Of a DNA stretch of 64,000 nucleotides, positions 35,592 to 46,174 are shown piece after piece. The notes under the pieces are model-generated. The model ran no database searches. It worked only from the letters and a program-made list of their open reading frames with translations, and was not told the origin of the DNA. Every line of letters starts with the position of its first letter. The stretch's first letter is position 1. This DNA is from Gentiana macrophylla (lineage: Eukaryota; Streptophyta; Magnoliopsida; Gentianales; Gentianaceae), in contig CM047805.1 of assembly GCA_026214975.1 (NCBI GenBank), positions 8,394,463-8,458,462 on the forward strand. The letters run 5' to 3'. The position numbers and the translations under genes are program-made.

Positions 35592-36897
35592 TGATCGGGG
35601 TCAATCAGGTAATAATATACTTGACCATCATAAACCAATACTAGCAAGAGGACTAGGCCTATCGTAGTATAGTTATAGAGAATCAAGGTCGATCCCACAG
35701 GGAACCAATTGTGGATCATCTTATATACAAACAATTAATTAAACATGTCAAGGACATAGAGGCGGTCTACGACCAACATAAGACAAGAAAGGTAAAGACA
35801 TGACTCGACACAACATAATTAACCTCCCCAATTATAGTCTTTATCGTTTGGACCTAGATAATTTATATAATAAATCGAACTTATTAATCACAATCCATTT
35901 GTATCTATCTTAGATTGGCTACGGAGTCATCCTCTTTAACTTGACTTAGCACCGGTTAGGTTGCTAGATCACTGTGTGATATTGTTACGTGACTTCCACT
36001 TTTAAGTGCCTCCATCTCATATAACTCACACGCTACGACTCCAATGATGCCGATATTAATCGTGACACCTCGCTCTGGCAACATTCCTATGGTTAGGCGT
36101 ACTTCTAAACGATCACTCAAACTCTCGTCCAACTAGCAATTACCAAGTTATAGTCTCATGCTGCTAATCTACGACGTGCGTATAAGGTGCATGCAATTCC
36201 CAAAAATATAAACCTACCTAGATAACATTTGAACGTCCGTGAAGAGCAATTCATAAGCCTACCTAAGAGTTTTATATTGGTATTTCCTTTTACACGTTTT
36301 AATTAAACTAAGCGAGTAACGTAGCCATAGCCATACCTACCGAGATAATAAATTCAACTAGGTTAACCTAACCATAAAGACGTGGTGTAATTAACGGATG
36401 ACGGGGGCTCGGTCGATCGAATGAACTTATTCGGTCACCCGAATCGATTTCGTCCCCAGACTACATCTTAGAATATATCTCTCAGCTTTTCATCATACAG
36501 AACAGATTAAACAGTAATTCACACATTATTCATATAAACTAACATAGATACGTATTAATTAAATCAAGTAGATTCATGAATAAATACTAAGTGTATGACG
36601 TAGGTTATGGGATCCCCATAGACAAGGAGTCGCCACAACCCTATCGTCATAGCCTAGATCTACATCATCTAGCTATGATTAACTAATTAAAACGATAAAG
36701 CATAATTGAGAGGGATTAATTACTGAAAATAAAAACAATAGAAAATTAAATGCTTATATATTTGCAGCCATAATAAACTACTGGACAGCTACATTGTAAC
36801 ATACCAAAGCTATGAATGTAATTGATAAAAAGGTATATGGTATTGTATGTATGTCTAAGGTGTGTTTGTGTGTTTTTACAAACTTCGTAGCTGCTGC

Positions 36898-37025
36898 TTA
36901 TATAGAGGTTTTTGCCGACCTAGGAAGGATCTAGAAGATATACACATGATTTCTGCCGGATAAACTTCAAGTGACCGAGCCGACTCTCTCGGTCGACCGA
37001 ATGGATAGGCTCGGTCGACCGAGCC
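36898..37025 (-). promoter_or_regulatory. LTR promoter with dyads, B LTR1
   Basis: CTATATAAG (36898-36906, minus) is the TATA box. Upstream lie TCTCGGTCGACCGA (36987-37000) and the perfect 18-bp palindrome GGCTCGGTCGACCGAGCC (37008-37025). LTR2 has the same arrangement at 44778-44906, with one changed base in the second dyad. Confidence 0.5.
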
Positions 37026-37369
37026 CTTTTTTACACGTGTTAAACTCGTCTCTTTGTCTGACTTGTTCCCCACTGCATTCTTTTTAACTGATCTGATTTA
37101 TCCTGTGATTAATGCTCCGATTTTCCTCTTCATTATCTTGAGATTTCTCGATTGCGCGATATTTATCTTCCCGATTTATCACGATCAACAAAATCAGCAA
37201 TTATCACACAATAAATCGGTCTTTAATAATAAAAATAGCTAAATACCAAAAATCATATTAATAATCACTTAACATTAAATAATAAATATAAACAAGTGAT
37301 TTAATACGAAATATACATTATTAATCTCGATTTAAGGTCAATGTTGATGACTTTTACGGGTTTAATTTG

Positions 37370-37374
37370 ACCGT
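37370..37374. repeat. Target site duplication ACCGT, solo LTR C3
   Basis: ACCGT occurs at 37370-37374 and 38900-38904 around C3. The intact LTR2 has a single ACCGT at 45251-45255. Confidence 0.94.
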
Positions 37375-38899
37375 TGTCACAGATTTTATTAGTACAAAAT
37401 AAACAAGTAATAAAACCGGTTAACCTCAAGTGCAAGGATCGTAGTAAAGAGGCTATGCCGGGTCGATCTTACGGGAACTAGATGATTGTTAATCCTAGCT
37501 TTGTTTTCAACTAATTATGTCACGAACTAAACTAAACAAAGGATTATACTAAACAAATGTGCGAAAAAATAAACTAGACAGAGAGATTAATCCAATGCTA
37601 GGAGAGATTGAAAGCGATAGAAAATAAACTAAAAGTGCAGGAAAAATAAATTAACGATCTAAACTAAGCTACGAGGGTTGTAAATCAAGTTTATAAAAGA
37701 CAAACGAGGATTGATCCACCTATCAACATGCTTTGATCTATTATCTCGATTTTACGTGGTATTTACTTAGGTTGTGATTCACCTTACCTAAACATGAATT
37801 CCTAATTCCTTAGGCAATCCATCTATTAACCTAGTATCTTCCAACACTAAATTAACACGTTAAAAAGATCAAAGGTGTCAACTTTTACGTTAACGATCTA
37901 GTTTTTAGACTTACTAACTTCCGTTAATGTAGATCTAATGAACTATTCTTATCTATGGTGATCTATGCTATTCAAGACTTCCATCAAACAATAACATATC
38001 AATCATACAACATATTTTCCAATATAATTGCATTAAAACAAGAATACGCAGAGATAAGAAACAACCGTAGTAAATACTCACAGTAAAAGTCGAAATAAAT
38101 AGATCAATTCAATGCTGATGGCTTCACAATTCTCGTTTGAAGGAGGTTCTAGCCTCTGAGCATCCTCAAGAACCCGTAAGTGCGTAAAAATAACATAAAA
38201 CTAGCCTACTTTGGTCGAATTTAAAGTTGCATAAACCGGAGATTAAAAAGTGTAAGAACACGGCCTTAGCCGCCCACTTTGGTTTAGGGGTTTGTGTGAT
38301 GTCGAATTGTCTCCCTTTAGGTTGAGAAAGCACCGCTTATTTATAGATTTCAAGTCGGTTTCACTAAGTCGGCCGACGGACGCTCGTCCCACACTCCTCG
38401 AACGCCCGCCCGTCGAGATAACCTCTAGATCGCTTCGTGACGCCCGTTCGACGGCGTCCAAACTCTCAATATCAAAATCGCTCCTCGGGGCGCCCGTCTC
38501 GCTTATCAAACGCCCGTCCACTGGACGGAGTATGGACGCTTCGTCCAACACGACTTGAAGGTGATTTCTTCATATTTATCTCTTTTTTCCTTCACTCCAC
38601 TTGATCATTATCTCTTCCTTCAATCCTTATAGCTCGAAATTTATCTCTTTTGATCATCATTTGAGCACGATACACATACCTATAACACATGGAAAACATC
38701 GCAAACTGTAGTAATATTCAAATAATCATATTTTTAACCATGAAATCACATAAATAAATCGATATTGCGATTAAGCCGTTAGAAATATCGTTTGCTCAAT
38801 ATTTTAATATAAAGACCAATTATTATGCAAATGATACAAATAAAAGGGGAAAACATCACAAAATATAACCCTATAAAACATATAATTTCACCCGTAACA
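37375..38899 (-). mobile_element. Solo LTR C3 (family C), 1525 bp, minus strand
   Basis: On minus it begins TGTTACGGGTGAAATT and ends ATCTGTGACA, flanked by ACCGT. It is related to C2 and to the LTRs of element C: shared are the text next to CCTTGCACTTGAGG and GATCGACCCGG and the block of GACGGGCGT-type dyads (38375-38535) upstream of CTATAAATAAG (38336-38346). No interior remains. It lies 5 bases from the end of B LTR1, so it is younger than that insertion. Confidence 0.93.
38336..38535 (-). promoter_or_regulatory. Dyad cluster and TATA box in C3
   Basis: CTATAAATAAG on minus at 38336-38346, with several GGACG..CGTCC-type variants between 38375 and 38535 (for example GGACGGGCGTTT and GACGGGCGCCC on minus) upstream of it. 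The layout copies that of C2. Confidence 0.45.
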
Positions 38900-38909
38900 A
38901 CCGTCATCA

Positions 38910-39305
38910 TGGTCCACAATTGTTGCTGGTACTGTTGTATTCATATAGACTTGACCTGTGCAACTTCTTCTTCAAAGTTGTGTAAGCTTTCACCATTGGT
39001 TTTTGGTTCAACAAAGACTACATGAATTGATTCTTCAATCACCAAAGTTCTCTTGTTGAACACTCTAAATGCTTTTCTGGTGTCTGAGTATCCCATGAAG
39101 ATTGCTTCATCAGCTTTTTCATCAAAAGTATGTAGCTGATTCTTGTTCAAAACAAAACATTTAGATTCAAACATATGCAAATGTGAAATTTTAGGTTTTC
39201 TTACATTCCAAATTTCATATGGTGTTTTTCCATGATGTTTGTTGATGATAGATCTGTTTTGAGTATAGCATGTTGTGTTAGCTGCTTCAGCCCAAAATCT
39301 CGTTG
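38910..39305 (-). pseudogene. Duplicate of D2 integrase end
   Basis: On minus it reads AANTTCYTQNRSIINKHHGK, then HMFESKCFVLNKNQLHTFDE and AIFMGYSDTRKAFRVFNKRT, the C part of a Copia integrase with the usual link towards RT. Apart from a few bases it repeats 45261-45655. It sits right of B LTR1, whereas the second copy sits right of LTR2. Confidence 0.9.
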
Positions 39306-39660
39306 GTAATACACTCTAGAGGGGGGGGTGAATAGAGTGTTTGGTGAAATTTTAATACTCTTTTCGAACTTAACACAAGTACTAGTAATTAAGTGCGGAA
39401 GCTCACTTAATTAACTATTCACTTGTATTATGCAACCTACGTGATAAAACGAGTGATAAATTATTGATGATGTTAAAGTGATATAAGAAATATAGTAGCA
39501 CCTTCCTTAACATCTATAGCTTTTAGGAGAACTGGTAAGCGCTTGATCTTTAACATGGTATCAGAGCCAGAGGTCTCGAGTTCGAACCTGGCTATAAACA
39601 TTATTATTTCCCCCATTTAGATATTGTGCACGTGATGCATGTGTTGGGCCTCTTTGTTAT
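39306..39660 (-). repeat. Duplicate of the H LTR end and TRIM left half
   Basis: This copies 45656-46020. It holds the end of the H LTR (GGGGGGGGTGAATAGAGTG near 39318), the target AAATTATTGATGA and the TRIM 5' LTR (39471-39555) with its primer site, TGGTATCAGAGCCAG (39556-39570), here intact. Similarity stops in the TRIM interior at ~39660, after CCTCTTTGTTATT. Confidence 0.9.
39471..39570 (+). mobile_element. Truncated TRIM (duplicate): 5' LTR and primer site
   Basis: TGTTAAAGTG...CTTTAACA (39471-39555, 85 bp) is followed by a perfect 15-base tRNA-iMet complement. The text after it, GGTCTCGAGTTCGAACC, resembles a tRNA T-arm or B box. The rest of the TRIM is missing here; see 45828-46174. 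Confidence 0.88.
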
Positions 39661-42600
39661 TAGTTCCCCCATTCATACTTCTTATGCCTCGCAATGGTTA
39701 GAGCACTAGAACAATAAGCAAGAGCGTATCTATAGGGTTTTTGGACTTGGAGACCGAGTACTACTCAAAGCCTCTTAAAAGTTGAATTTCATCAATTCTT
39801 CATATTTTTCAAATACTATCAATCTCAAGGAAGAAAACTTTTTAGAGTATCCCCCTATCTTAGGTCATGTATAGCATCGAATATTACCACAAGCGCGGGG
39901 CTACTTTGGTAATGTCACTACAAGCCCAGTGTCTAACATTTTGCTAAAACACAGGTACGTCTCAAGCTTATTACTCTGCTTTAATGGCTAAAAGATAAGA
40001 ATGCATCAGTAGATAGATATTGATACTAAGTTCACATAACCAATCTTCTATGCAATGTACACATAATTTTTTCAGTTATTATGATTTGCGCGGTATACTC
40101 GATTCACAGATTGAGTAATCGAATAACAAATAACTACTCGCAAAAACCGGCATGAATATCCTTAAATTTACTTAACATAAGTATAAAATGATCACGTACT
40201 CATGAAACTTGGTTCCTTTCCTATCAATTCTTAGCTAGGAACTCACAATTCTAAGGGTACGAGATACATAATATGGTATTTATTCAATTTTTCTATCATG
40301 TGCCATTTCATTCAATTTTCAATTATAACATAACATAGCTAAGTCTCCTACCCCCCACTTAAACATGGCATTGTCCTCAATGACAAATAAAAATGAGAAT
40401 TTAAGAAAAAGACTTAGCTCTGGAAACGGCTCCAAGTAAAGGAACAATATCGGAGTAAATGTCAGCACGTTGTGGAGAAGCAAGTGAAAACCTGTATAAG
40501 CAGACAAACTCCACGAAACCGTTAATAACACCATGTCTATGGAAGTTATAAAATAATGTGGCAGTAATGAGGTATAAATACGTAAAAATAGTTTAAGCCA
40601 CTTTATTTTATACAACCAATGACAAGGGAAACCAAAAAGAAAAATACTAAATAGAAAGAAAAATAAACAAGCAACTAAAGATGGTAGTCTTCATCTACAA
40701 CCTCCACCGCCTAAATATTCTTAAAACCGGGTAGAGAAGACAAAGATCAAAAAGCATTACCCGACGTGGGAAAACACGAGGTTAACAGGATTAACCATAT
40801 ATTCAATCCAGTGGAAAAAAGAAAACTTGGTAAGGTATAACAGATTCAATGTGACCTAGTGGTAAAAGATAGGATCAAATACTTAGCGCAGAAACTTCAC
40901 GCTTGCATTGGATATCAACAACTTAGTGAGATGTAGCTACTCCTCGAAATTACTAATAACCCAATGTATCACGTAAAAGTCATAACCGTCATCAACAAGG
41001 TCTGATCGATGTGATAATGTAGAACAAAACTGATCATCTATAAATGCAGGAATAGACGGAAAAAAATTGTGAAATTTAAAACTTCCGGTAGAAAGATAAG
41101 TTGTACTTTGATCGAACCAAAAACCTTTAAATCTAGCTAGGGTCAGAGCTACACTTACCCCAACTAGGATCATGAAAATCAAAATGATAAAAAAAAATAA
41201 TCATTCAAGCTTAGCAATATTTCAAATTCCGCAACACAAAGGTATTTTGTAAACAAAATGGAGGTTGAGAGTATGATGGGTTTAGAAAAAGATACACATA
41301 AGGATGGGAAGAAAAGATAAAGGGTGGGTAAGAAATTGTGTTTTTGGGATTGAGAATTGTTTAAAGGAATGGGATTGGGTGGGAGAGTGAAACGGATGGA
41401 CAGAAAGAGAGGCGATGAAAGAATGGTTAGAAATGTGAACTGTTGGGACAGATTGGTGAGAGGATCGAAAAGTTTGAAGGTGAAAAAGTGTAAAGGGAAA
41501 GATAAGGATAATTGCAGAATGAATTGCACACTACTTTGGATTTTCACTTGGATCACCTTTCTAAAAGGTTTTAGAAGTTGACCAAAATTGTTCTTGTTCA
41601 CACCAATCATTCTCTGTTACATTTTCAGTAATTCTCAAGCTCTCTTAATGCCTCCATCTTAAGGTGGATTGCTAAATTTCCTTTTCTTTAGCAATTTTTC
41701 GACTCTCCTACGGAACTCTATTTCACGTGGCCTATATTGAGTAAAAAAGTTTTGCACATCCTTAGCCCAATGGCCATCGGAACACGGCAAAATAAAAAAC
41801 CTCAACATATGTCACGTTACTTTTATTTGACTCAAAGAAAACAAAACCTAAAATCCTAAAAAGAAATCCTAAGGGTTTTAAAGAAGTAGTTCTGAGTTTA
41901 AAGTCCTCAGCTCGACTTTCCAAAAATTATCCTTGTCGCTTATCATTCTTGGATCGCTGCACTTTGACCCTTCAAGGCACTATAAGAGGTGGGCTTGTTG
42001 CTTTTATGCGGATTAATACCCTTCCTTGGTTGTGTGAGACCTAGAAACGACATTTATCCATACCATTTATCCAAAGCTCTTACCTCGACTCTCGCTTTTA
42101 GGAATTAGTGAATTCTAAGAAACTTGGTTAAAATTACGGTTACTAATTACGGTTTAGGCCTTGACAATAAGAAATAATGAATCAAAGTACTCCGAATAAG
42201 GTCGGTTATGTAGGCAAGCCTACGTCGTCTTATTCGTTGGGACATATGTGACAGTTCAGGCCAATCCATCAAGATTAAGCCCCATTTAGCCCGAAGGCTT
42301 ATCGGCTATGCTAAGTCTTGTTGAACTAGCCAGAACGCATATCACACGTGGAGGGAGTCGATTGAGCCGAAGCTCGGTTGAACTCGCCCGACCATGGTTA
42401 GACCATTTTCAAACCCATGTACTAAGAGTCTCCGATTTCTAAATTGTCACCCAAAGCGTAACCTCGCTTCTGTTTAAGGTGGGTTCACCGAGAAGCCATC
42501 ACCATAAAACTCAACGAAAGAAGAAGATGGTGTTCTCTCAAAACTCAACGCCTTCTTTAGATTGTGAATGCTTAAACTACACAATTTGTTGCTCCTCGGC

Positions 42601-43432
42601 CGCAGGCTAAGCAATCTCATGCATAGGACAAAGAGATTTTAACAGTAACTACGAGGAACTCTTTATTCACTCGCTTCCTTTCAACGACTACATGTTTTCT
42701 TACACCTCTGGGATGAGACAGATATATGGGGCAAAACCATCGACACTAATAAAATTATTCTTACAAACCAACTCCGGGCTAAGATTCATACTAAGGTTCA
42801 TGTATAGGCTAACTTATGCTCAAAAACCAAAAGGTAGTAAAACATAAGCAAAAAAAAGGTAGTACCTTGCCTTCAACATTGTACCATGAAGAATTTAAGC
42901 CTTAAAATATATATTTTTTCGAGCCATCTTGGTGCTTTAATGGTATTGCTTCCATCGCTTTCCCCATCTTAGATTCGTAGCTCCACATGTTTGCTTTGGT
43001 AAATTTCTCACGCCATAAAAATTATTGACTTGGATTATTGCTTCCTGGTTTCGCAAACGTAAGAAAACAAAAGCATCAGTGGGCGATTTTAACATGGTTT
43101 CCCATGCCGATATCGGACTCACGGATTAAACATACTGAGGATAAACAAACACGCTAAATTCCGGACTCGAAAAACACAAATCGAAAACCGTAAAATGTAA
43201 GCGAGAACAAGAACAAAACAAAAAAAAAAATTATAATTCTCGGTCGACCGAATGAGGTCTCTCGGTCGACCGAATAAATTTTTTTATTTTTATTTTTATT
43301 TTTATTTTAAGAATCTGGAATTTTCGCACGAAGCGAGACAACCAGAAGGACTCAAAAACGTAAAAACAGACTCTAAAACAGAAAACTTGACATGAATAAG
43401 AAAATTATTTATATATAAAATTGACCGTTGGT
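39661..43432 (-). other. Interior of family B element, non-coding
   Basis: About 3.8 kb without recognisable protein motifs; the longest frame (143 codons, 41179-41610 minus) has a low-complexity Leu/Phe/Ser composition and no family resemblance. A module with TTGAGGACAATG, then TTTAAGTGGGGGGTAGG (minus) lies at ~40345-40385, like those of A and C. Two TCGGTCGACCGA dyads lie at ~43241-43274 just inside the primer site. Confidence 0.7.
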
Positions 43433-43449
43433 TCCCCGCAACGGCGCCA
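43433..43449 (-). other. Primer binding site, tRNA-Asp type, family B
   Basis: On minus it reads TGGCGCCGTTGCGGGGA, lacking one base compared with the full tRNA-Asp complement seen in element A. It begins 7 bases from the LTR edge. Confidence 0.85.
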
Positions 43450-43455
43450 AAAACT

Positions 43456-45260
43456 TGATCGGGTCAATCGTAATAATATACTTGACCACCATAAACCAAT
43501 ACTAGCAAGAGGACTAGGCCTATCGTAGTATAGCTATAGAGAATCAAGGTCGATCCCACAGGGAACCAATTGTGGATCATCTTATATACAAACAATTAAT
43601 TAAACATGTCAAGGACATAGAAGCGGTCTACGACCAACATAAGACAAGAAAGGTAAAGACACGACTCGACACAACGTAATTAACCTCCCCAATTATAGTC
43701 TTTATCGTTTGGACCTAGATAATTTATATAATAAAATGAACTTATTAACCATCAATCCGCTTGTATCTATCTTAGATTGGCTACGGAGTCATCCTCTTTA
43801 ACTTTACTTAGCACCGGTTAGGTTGCTAGATCACCGTGATATTGTTACGTGACTTCGCCTTTTAAGTGCCCCATCTCATATAACTCACACGCCATTTACG
43901 ACTCCAAGGATGCCGATATTAATCGTACACCTCGCCTGTGCAACATTCCTATGGTTAGGCGTATTTCCTAAACGATCACTCAAACTCTCGTCCCAACTAG
44001 CAATTACCAAGTTATAGTCTCATGCTAATCTACGACGTGCGTATAGCGTGCATGCAATTCCCAAATATAAACCTACCTAGATAACGCCGAACGTCCGTGA
44101 AGAGCAATTCATAAGCCTACCTAAGAGTTTTATATTGGTATTTCCTTTTTACACGTTGTAATTAAACTAAGCGAGTAACGTAGCCATAGCCATACCTACT
44201 GAGATAATAAATTCAACTAGGTTAACCTAACCATAAAGACGTGGTGTAATTAACAGATGACAGGGGCTCGGTCGACCGAGTGAATAGGCTCGGTCGACCG
44301 AATGAACTTATTCGGTCACCCGAATCGATTTCGTCCCCAGACTACATCTTAGAATATATCTCTCAGCGTTTCATCATACAGAACAGATTAAACAATAATT
44401 CGCACAGTATTCATATAAACTAACATAGATACGTATTAATTAAATCATGTAGATTCATTAATAAATACTAAGTGTATGACGTAGGTTATGGGATCCCCAT
44501 AGACAAGGAGTCGCCACATCCCTATCGTCATAGCCTAGATCTACATCATCTAGCTATGATTAACTAATTCAAACGATAAAGCATAATTGGGAGGATTAAT
44601 TATCAAAATAAAAACAACGAGAAAATTAAAGGCTTACATATTTGCAACCATAATAAATCACGACATGACTACATTGTAACGTACCAAAGCTATGAATGTA
44701 ATTGATAAAAAGGTATAAGGTATTGTATGTATGTCTAAGGTGTGTTTGTGTGTTTTTACAAATTTCGTAGCTGCTGCTTATATAGAGGTTTTTGCCGACC
44801 TAGGAAGGATCTAGAAGATATACACGCGATTTCTCTGCGGATAAACTTCAAGTGACCGAGCCGACTCTCTCGGTCGACCGAATGGATAGGCTCGGCCGAC
44901 CGAGCCCTTTTACACGTGTTAAACGCGCGTCTCTTTGTCTCACTTGTTCCCCACTGCATTCTTTTGAACTGATCTGATTTATCCTTTGATTAATGCTCCG
45001 ATTTTCCTCTTCATTATCTTGAGATTTCTCGATTGCGCGATATTTATCTTCCCGATTTATCACGATCTACAAAATCAGCAATTATCGCACAATAAATCGG
45101 TCTTTAATAATAAAAATAGCTAAATACCAAAAATCATATTAATAATCACTTAACATTAAATAATAAATATAAACAAGTGATTTAATACGAAATATACATT
45201 ATTAATCTCGATTTAAGGTCAATGTTGATGACTTTTACGGGTATAATTTGACCGTCATCA
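43456..45260 (-). repeat. LTR2 (5' LTR) of family B
   Basis: Edges TGATCGGGT and CCGTCATCA; uninterrupted, 1805 bp. It preserves the empty site of C3 (single ACCGT, 45251-45255). TATA-like box at 44778-44786 and dyads at 44868-44906 on minus. Confidence 0.92.
44778..44906 (-). promoter_or_regulatory. LTR promoter with dyads, B LTR2
   Basis: CTATATAAG (44778-44786, minus), TCTCGGTCGACCGA (44868-44881) and GGCTCGGCCGACCGAGCC (44889-44906, one mismatch to the palindrome of LTR1). A further pair of TCGGTCGACCGA-type dyads lies at ~44268-44303 in the LTR body. Confidence 0.5.
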
Positions 45261-45655
45261 TGGTCCACAATTGTAGCTGGTACTGTTGTATTCATATAGA
45301 CTTGACCTATGCAACTTATTCTTCAAAGTTGTGTAAGCTTTCACCATTGGTTTTTGGATCAACAAAGACTACATGAATTGATTCTTCAATCACCAAAGTT
45401 CTCTTGTTGAGCACTCTAAATGCTTTTCTGGTGTCTGAGTATCCCATGAAAATTGCTTCATCAGCTTTTTCATCAAAAGTATGTAGCTGATTCTTGTTCA
45501 AAACAAAACATTTAGATTCAAACATATGCAAATGTGAAATTTTAGGTTTTCTTACATTCCAAATTTCATATGTTGTTTGTCCATGATGTTTGTTGATGAT
45601 AGATCTGCTTTGAGTATAGCATGTTGTGTTAGCCGCTTGACCCAAAATCTCGTTG
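45261..45655 (-). pseudogene. Integrase end of D2
   Basis: On minus: LPTRFW, TTCYTQSRSIINKHHG, HMFESKCFVLNKNQLHTFDE, AIFMGYSDTRKAFRVLNKRT and ESIHVVFVDPKTNGESLHNF. This is the end of the Copia integrase core and its C domain. The active-site part and the protease that should lie upstream are missing: the reading passes at 45656 into the H LTR. A frameshift near 45636 separates LPTRFW from the rest. Confidence 0.88.
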
Positions 45656-45822
45656 GTAACACACTCTGTGAGGCGCGCGGGGGGTTGAATAGAGTGTTTG
45701 GTGAAATTTTAATACTCTTTTCGAACTTAACACAAGTACTAGTAATTAAGTGCGGAAGCTCACTTAATAAACTATTCACTTGTATTATGCAACCTACGTG
45801 ATAAAACGAGTGATAAATTATT

Positions 45823-45827
45823 GATGA
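45823..45827. repeat. Target site duplication GATGA, TRIM
   Basis: GATGA at 45823-45827 and 46175-46179 around the TRIM. Confidence 0.94.
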
Positions 45828-46174
45828 TGTTAAAGTGATATAAGAAATATAGTAATGCCTTTCCTTAATGTAATATAGCTTTTAGGAGAACTCAGATGCT
45901 GGCTGATCTTTAACATGGTATTAGAAAAGAGGTCTCGAGTTCGAACTCCTGCTATAAACATTATTATTTCCCCCATTTATATATTGTGCATGTGATGCAT
46001 GTGTTGGGCCTCTTTGTTATTGGAGCCTAGATTGCTCCGGCTGCCTAGTTGGCTTAGCCTTGTTATAGGCCCACACTTGAGGGGGAGTGTTAAAGTGATA
46101 TAAGAAATATAGTAGCGCCTTCCTTAACAGCTATAGCTTTTAGGAGAACTGGTAAGAGAGCTTGATCTTTAACA
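45828..46174 (+). mobile_element. Complete TRIM (347 bp)
   Basis: A terminal-repeat retrotransposon in miniature. The 5' LTR is 45828-45915 (88 bp) and the 3' LTR 46088-46174 (87 bp), both TGTTAAAGTG...CTTTAACA. After the 5' LTR comes TGGTATTAGA, a decayed tRNA-Met primer site (intact in the duplicate at 39556). Before the 3' LTR comes ACTTGAGGGGGAG (46075-46087), the polypurine tract. There is no coding capacity, so it depends on other elements for movement. It sits inside LTR H in opposite orientation and is flanked by GATGA. Confidence 0.95.

Larger units (their letters stand above)
35592..38909 (-). mobile_element. LTR1 of family B, broken by solo LTR C3
   Basis: Plus-strand edges are TGATCGGGG and CCGTCATCA. 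Without the nested C3 and its extra ACCGT it is 1788 bp, against 1805 bp for LTR2 at 43456-45260, with high similarity. It stands alone between two TGGTC copies, as a solo LTR would. It interrupts the D2 pol between RT and integrase. A TATA-like box (36898-36906) and dyads (36987-37025) mark the promoter on minus. Confidence 0.88.
39661..45260 (-). mobile_element. Family B element, 3' truncated: interior and 5' LTR
   Basis: On minus: 5' LTR (45260-43456), tRNA-Asp type primer site (43449-43433), then about 3.8 kb of interior ending at 39661, where it meets the duplicated TRIM piece. The part with the 3' polypurine tract and 3' LTR is missing here. No gag or pol motifs are seen. TGGTC follows the LTR at 45261. 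Confidence 0.82.

Noticed and set aside
39556..39590. A tRNA gene at the TRIM primer site
   Set aside because: Only a primer complement and a T-arm-like stretch are present; no full cloverleaf can be drawn.
41179..41610. 143-codon minus frame
   Set aside because: Low-complexity Leu/Phe/Ser composition in the family B interior; no domain seen.
45828..46174. Cassandra-type TRIM with 5S rRNA-like LTR
   Set aside because: The 88-bp LTRs are too short and show no 5S promoter boxes.
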